Source: Nymphaea colorata (taxonomy: Eukaryota; Streptophyta; Magnoliopsida; Nymphaeales; Nymphaeaceae). Taken from it: DNA of 64,000 bases. Both the position numbers and the translations under genes were made by a program. The notes under the pieces were generated by a model. The model saw only the letters and a list, made by a program, of their open reading frames with translations. It was not told where the DNA came from and made no database searches. How positions within the stretch are numbered: the stretch's first letter is position 1; every line of letters begins with the position of its first letter. Shown here one piece after another: positions 59,901-64,000 of this stretch. The stretch covers positions 19,652,370 to 19,716,369 of the forward strand of contig NC_045140.1 in NCBI RefSeq assembly GCF_008831285.2, written 5' to 3'.

Positions 59901-62266
59901 CAAACACTATCTTAAGGTCGCAATTCTTAAATAAACAGAAACACCAAGAGATATATCTTACTATACTAATATATTTGCAAGATGCTTTGAAAGTCAGCAA
60001 TAAAAGATTGTGTTTCCTGAATTGTTTTGGTACCTTCATAAGCTGACGCCTTATCAAGACCCATTTTGATCTACGGTTGATTGACTGAGGACAAGAAGAA
60101 ACTGCCCAGGACAGAAGCTGCGGGTGACAGAAGCAACTTAAATCTTACTATTAAGGTATGGCAGCATCAGATCGCATAAGACAAGTTCTTTCAGGAATAC
60201 CTTTGCAACATTCTGCCTACTTTCACCTTTTATTCCTATCCAAGACCAGATGGCATCCAGTAAACACCCATGATTCAAGCGAATATCACATGTATCGTGA
60301 TGAAAGAATCGGGTCATAATATCCATAGCCACCTGCAAAAAATATTCGACCAATATTGATTATGCCAAACTTGGCATGATATAATTTCATAAGGAAGAAC
60401 ACAGATCTGACTTGACACTTTGTTTTTCTCAGCATACAAAAGCCTCTGTTCTATTTTCTTCTCCATCTAGCTTTAACTTATAATTATAGCACAACTCAAA
60501 GATAAAAATAAGTAATTTTTCACATAATAAAATTCTTTGTGTTCATGTCCTGGTTCTTTCATGTTCATCATATGATAAATGTTACAGGTTTTCATTTTAA
60601 AACGAAAAAGAATGGCATCGCTGCATCAGTGGCTAACTGACTATTTACTGTTTGTAGTGATTCACCCAGCAGTATGTAAGATGGAAATATTAGCTGCACA
60701 TTTTGACGATAAGACAGCTAAGGTGATTGAATTTGACCTAAAAAGTCTAGAAACCAGGACAAGGAAGTAATGAGGTTTCCTTTGTTTAGATATGAGGAGC
60801 ATAAGCATTCCTTCTGCTTATAACTTCATATGTATGAAAAAAACATAATTACCTGAAAAGTTTAGGACCATTACAGACAGACAGATTCTAACTCTCAAGA
60901 AAATCACTAGCCATCAACATTTGTGAGTGATGACAACACAATTTCTTTCAGTAAGGGGTTTAGTTACTTAGGCTCAAGCTTACAATCCATGAAGAGTCAG
61001 GAGAATAGGATTTATTATTATTTTTAATTTTCACTTTTGATTATGGAGGAGTCTAGACTGAGGGATTGGAAGTGAAAAGCTGACACAAGGAGAAACCAGG
61101 TAACTGCCAAACTTAGCCCCCTCTATGGCTCTACCCCGACACCAACATCTTCTGAAAGATAAATCTGCACATTTATATATGATTTATGTGTTTATAAAAA
61201 TGCCAAAAAGCTGTATCAAGGGCATTATTGCACTCAGAATTGTAAAAACGGCACACCAGTGAGAGAGCTATTTTGCAACCTTATAATTGACCTTAGAAAA
61301 ATATACTAGTTTCAATCCATGCCCACTTTGTGTCCTCAGTTTTCACCTAGGCCCCCACTAGTGCCATCAAACTTTTAGAAACTTTTTTTCTCTTTGTATC
61401 TCTGTTGTTTGTTGGGCTGTCTTAAGATATATATGATTGTCATTTTTATTCATTTGTTTTTTCTTTTTACCTTTTCGGTTAGAAAAGGGGGACCTCTCTT
61501 GACCCCAATTAGTAGAAACCATGAAATAAGTACTCTTCCTGCTCCAACCCACCCCACCACCACCACCACCCCCCCCCAACCAAAAAAAAAAAAAAAACCA
61601 CCACATTTCCACCTTCTTTCCCAAAAAGGATAAAGAAACTTCCCCAAGAAACGAACAGCACAACCACCACCAAAGAATTCATCTAGTTTCAACCTTCTAG
61701 GAATAGGTGCCTCCTTGTGCATTTTGAACTTATCACATGCTGTCAACTCCGGGATCTTCACAAGTCAATATCACCAAACGAATAAAGGCATGGCAAACAA
61801 ATGCACAGGTGACACAAATAATGCACAGGTTGTTGCTTTGCCATGCTTCTTCTAGGGTAGGGAAGGTATCCTCCAAAAGTTTGCAACAGGAAACCCTAAG
61901 AAGGTAATTAAAGAATTTCCAACCATAATTTTTGCAACAGAACCCATTTTCTGACACTAGAATCAAAATGTGAAACTGCATAAGAATAAAATGCCACCTT
62001 GATTGTCTCAGCTTCTGTTAATGAAGGTGCACCTCCAATAATGTCAAAGTCACCCTGGTTGCAGAAGGCATTAATAAATATATCTTCCAAATGAACTAAG
62101 TTTGCAAATTGAATTATAAAACTAATCTAAAATAAAGAAGGCAAAATGAGAAACACTTCAAGAACTCATTATATAAGAGACAAACCTGAAGGTACCTATT
62201 TGGGGCAGAGTGGCCAACTGCTCTTCTATATACCCATGATATTTCATATCGTTTAAGGGAAACTTT
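51356..62266 (-). CDS. GCN2: eIF2-alpha kinase GCN2, C-terminal part (partial)
   Basis: GCN2 senses uncharged tRNA through a histidyl-tRNA-synthetase-like domain and phosphorylates eIF2-alpha under amino-acid shortage. Eleven exons are visible: 62186-62266, 61998-62054, 60201-60332, 60034-60117, 58502-58610, 58271-58407, 54644-54751, 54170-54243, 53961-54063, 53470-53592 and 51356-51475. All have GT-AG introns and join in one frame of 375 residues to the stop. Landmarks are RYEISWVYRRAVGHSAPN and GDFDIIGGAPSLTEAE (motif-2-like region), RSKWVLIRRQL, ELSLLLSYLRWW, LVAVGGRYDNLLHRMW, and an anticodon-binding-like C-terminus with NISVLVCSKGGGGFLEER. A true HisRS would differ at these motifs and would not carry this C-terminus. 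The RWD and kinase domains and the start of the HisRS-like domain are not in the window. They lie upstream, past 64000 on the plus-strand scale. Two introns are large, about 2.1 and 3.5 kb. Confidence 0.9.
51793..51848. repeat. GA and TA microsatellites in a GCN2 intron
   Basis: A short GA run, then a TA run of about 30 bp. They lie in the last GCN2 intron (51476-53469), which otherwise shows nothing coding. Confidence 0.9.
54752..58270 (-). other. Largest visible GCN2 intron
   Basis: 3.5 kb between the exon ending FFQ and the exon starting IYVTRGQ. It contains a CT-then-CA microsatellite (56876-56922), a TA run (57200-57222) and a second mixed run (57317-57362). No nested gene recognised. 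Confidence 0.75.
56876..56922. repeat. Compound CT/CA microsatellite
   Basis: A CT run of about 26 bp followed directly by a CA run of about 18 bp, inside a GCN2 intron. Confidence 0.93.
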
Positions 62267-64000
62267 CTGCAAAAACATTGAGACATAAAGTGAGACATGA
62301 TATGTTGTAACAGCATAGTTTTCCTCAACAGACTTGTCCTTTCTGAAGCAAATGAAAGAAACAGAATGAGTTGCAACGAGTAATAAGTTGATGGTGCCAC
62401 AGTAGCAGTCAACTTTCACTTTTGGGATACACCATTCTTGGTGGAAGACAAAGAGAAGACATGAATAACAAGAAGCAAAATATGTTACCACATGAAAGTA
62501 CTGCCAGTGCTGACAACAATAAGCACAGGTAAGGAACTTTGGCCAGGAAAGAACAAAGAGAAAAAACCATAAGGCCAATGCAATATAGGATAAGCATGAT
62601 GAGGAAATTACATTTATGAGTGAAATAGATATTGTTTGTTAAAAATTTACGTGAGAACACTGTTGTCAATTTTCATCTTGTTTCCAATAGCTTACGCAGT
62701 CTAAGCTACTTTATATATATATATATATATATATACAACACCTATGGCAAGTTTATTTCGACATGCTTAAATTTCTGCCCACTTGAATGCCATTTGACAA
62801 ATCATTAAGTAAACTCTAAATAAGGGGCTATTAATGCCTTCTTGCTCTTCATCAGAAATAATTGTTTATACTTTATAGTTATATTAATTTTAGCTGGGGT
62901 GGCGATACAAATAATAAAGACTCCAGAATAGGATTTTTGTAACTTCTTAGGGGCATTGTTGCTATCATGAAAGTCGAGGAGAAGAAAAAGGTCACTTTGT
63001 GATTTAGAGAAGTACAGATATATGGCTGCTACAGTGATCGTGATTTTGTGGCTTAGACAAATTATAATGGACACAGCAGATGGTTTAGGAAAACCTACAG
63101 ACTAAGTTGTGGTAATAAAAGTTCTACCTATGTAGTGCAAAATCACATGCTTCATGAGCAAACCAAGAACATAAAGGTAGAACATCACTTTGTTTGAGAA
63201 GAGTACTTGCAAGTTGCAAAGACTTAATTTTCTTAGCAATCTTTCAGTGATAGCACCATAACTTTGAGATGATGTTAAATTTTTTAAACTCAGGTGCATT
63301 CTTTTTATCCAAATATATGTTAATTATATGCATGTATATGTATGTTATGTATGTGTACTAGAACAGTATATCATATATAGGTTGAATATGTATTTTATTT
63401 TTGTTTTTCTGTTTTTTTATACTTATTTTTATCATATATAGGTTTACTAGCAATTGGCTACTCCCAAGTTCCCAACAGCACCATTTGGAGCCGTTGGCAC
63501 AAGCCAACTACTAGATCAGGCCCTTGCTGACTGACATATTGAGGGTATTCCACTCTTGTTTCTTCAACAAATTTTTCTCAGCATTTTGAGAATATTATTC
63601 CTTTCCTTTTTCAGTGTGTGCTTTTGTGCTTTAATGCACATGCTTGGTTGTTCTTAGTGATTGGCTTGTAGCATCATTTTCTTCTTTGGGCTGGTTTTGC
63701 ACTATTTTGAAGGCATTCTTACAGTTTTTTGAACTAAAAAATACAAAAGAGATTTAAAATTTTACTTTATTGATTGTGTAAGTTGTGAAACCAAAATGGA
63801 GGGATGCAGATGAATGGAAGGATGAGACAAAGAGAGAAGGGGAAAAGAAATGATATATTAATCCAATATGTATGGTCTAAGAATCATCTCAGAAAGGGCA
63901 ATGTGGTAACTGATAAGGTATCATATACTATAATATAATTCAATTCATCTATAATTTAGATAGATTCATAGGAAAAAATAAAGAGCATGCAAGCTTTGCA
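62267..64000 (-). other. GCN2 intron running to the window edge
   Basis: The exon beginning KVSLKRYEISW has a normal acceptor at 62267, so an intron continues to the right. I found no exon matching the preceding HisRS-like segment before 64000. A TA run lies at 62711-62736. The intron is therefore probably at least 1.7 kb. Confidence 0.6.

Noticed and set aside
51356-62266. Histidyl-tRNA synthetase
   Set aside because: The motifs (WVYRRAVGHSAPN, FDIIGGAPSLTEAE, VAVGGRYDNLL) and the C-terminus match the HisRS-like part of GCN2, not the true enzyme.

Overview
The window is nuclear DNA of a flowering plant. Genes are split by AT-rich introns and spaced by kilobases of AT-rich, repeat-littered DNA. 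The recognisable products are plant proteins or plant forms of conserved ones: GH28 polygalacturonase, a CRINKLY4/ACR4 receptor kinase, a pectin methylesterase inhibitor, eIF3d, PTRHD1-type peptidyl-tRNA hydrolase and GCN2. The sequence alone does not fix the species.

Layout, left to right. (1) 1-13.5 kb: a young polygalacturonase cluster. Copies A (1795-3392) and B (7891-9502) lie in tandem on the minus strand in duplicated blocks of about 4 kb. Copy C (11587-13239) is an inverted copy, head to head with B. B and C are intact four-exon genes of 415 codons. A differs from them by one nonsense codon in exon 1, so it is a very recent pseudogene or null allele. (2) 13.5-20 kb: no supported gene; a long (TA)n tract and a perfect 95-bp tandem duplication. 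(3) 20054-23.7 kb, minus: eIF3d, with two coding exons and a probable intron in its 5' leader. (4) 23.7-30.5 kb: repeats, including a hAT-type element with target-site duplication. (5) 30495-32984, plus: an intronless ACR4/CR4 kinase with all seven crinkly repeats and a complete kinase, but without the cysteine-rich TNFR-like module. (6) 35833-35904, minus: tRNA-Thr(UGU). (7) 36-40 kb: several miniature transposons. (8) 40034-40579, minus: pectin methylesterase inhibitor. (9) 44.4-45.2 kb: an old, broken Ty1/copia remnant. (10) 45695-49540, minus: PTRHD1-like gene, two exons and a 3.3-kb intron. (11) 51356-62266, minus: the last eleven exons of GCN2 seen here (HisRS-like and C-terminal domains). 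Its kinase half lies beyond the right edge.

Functionally this is an ordinary gene neighbourhood, not an operon or a dedicated system. The polygalacturonases and the PMEI both act on wall pectin but are 27 kb apart, so joint regulation is not implied. eIF3d, GCN2, PTRHD1 and tRNA-Thr all concern translation, again without evidence that the linkage matters. I found no convincing undescribed system. The most interesting points are the ACR4 gene without its TNFR-like region, the freshly broken polygalacturonase in a three-copy array, and an unassigned open reading frame inside the PTRHD1 intron.
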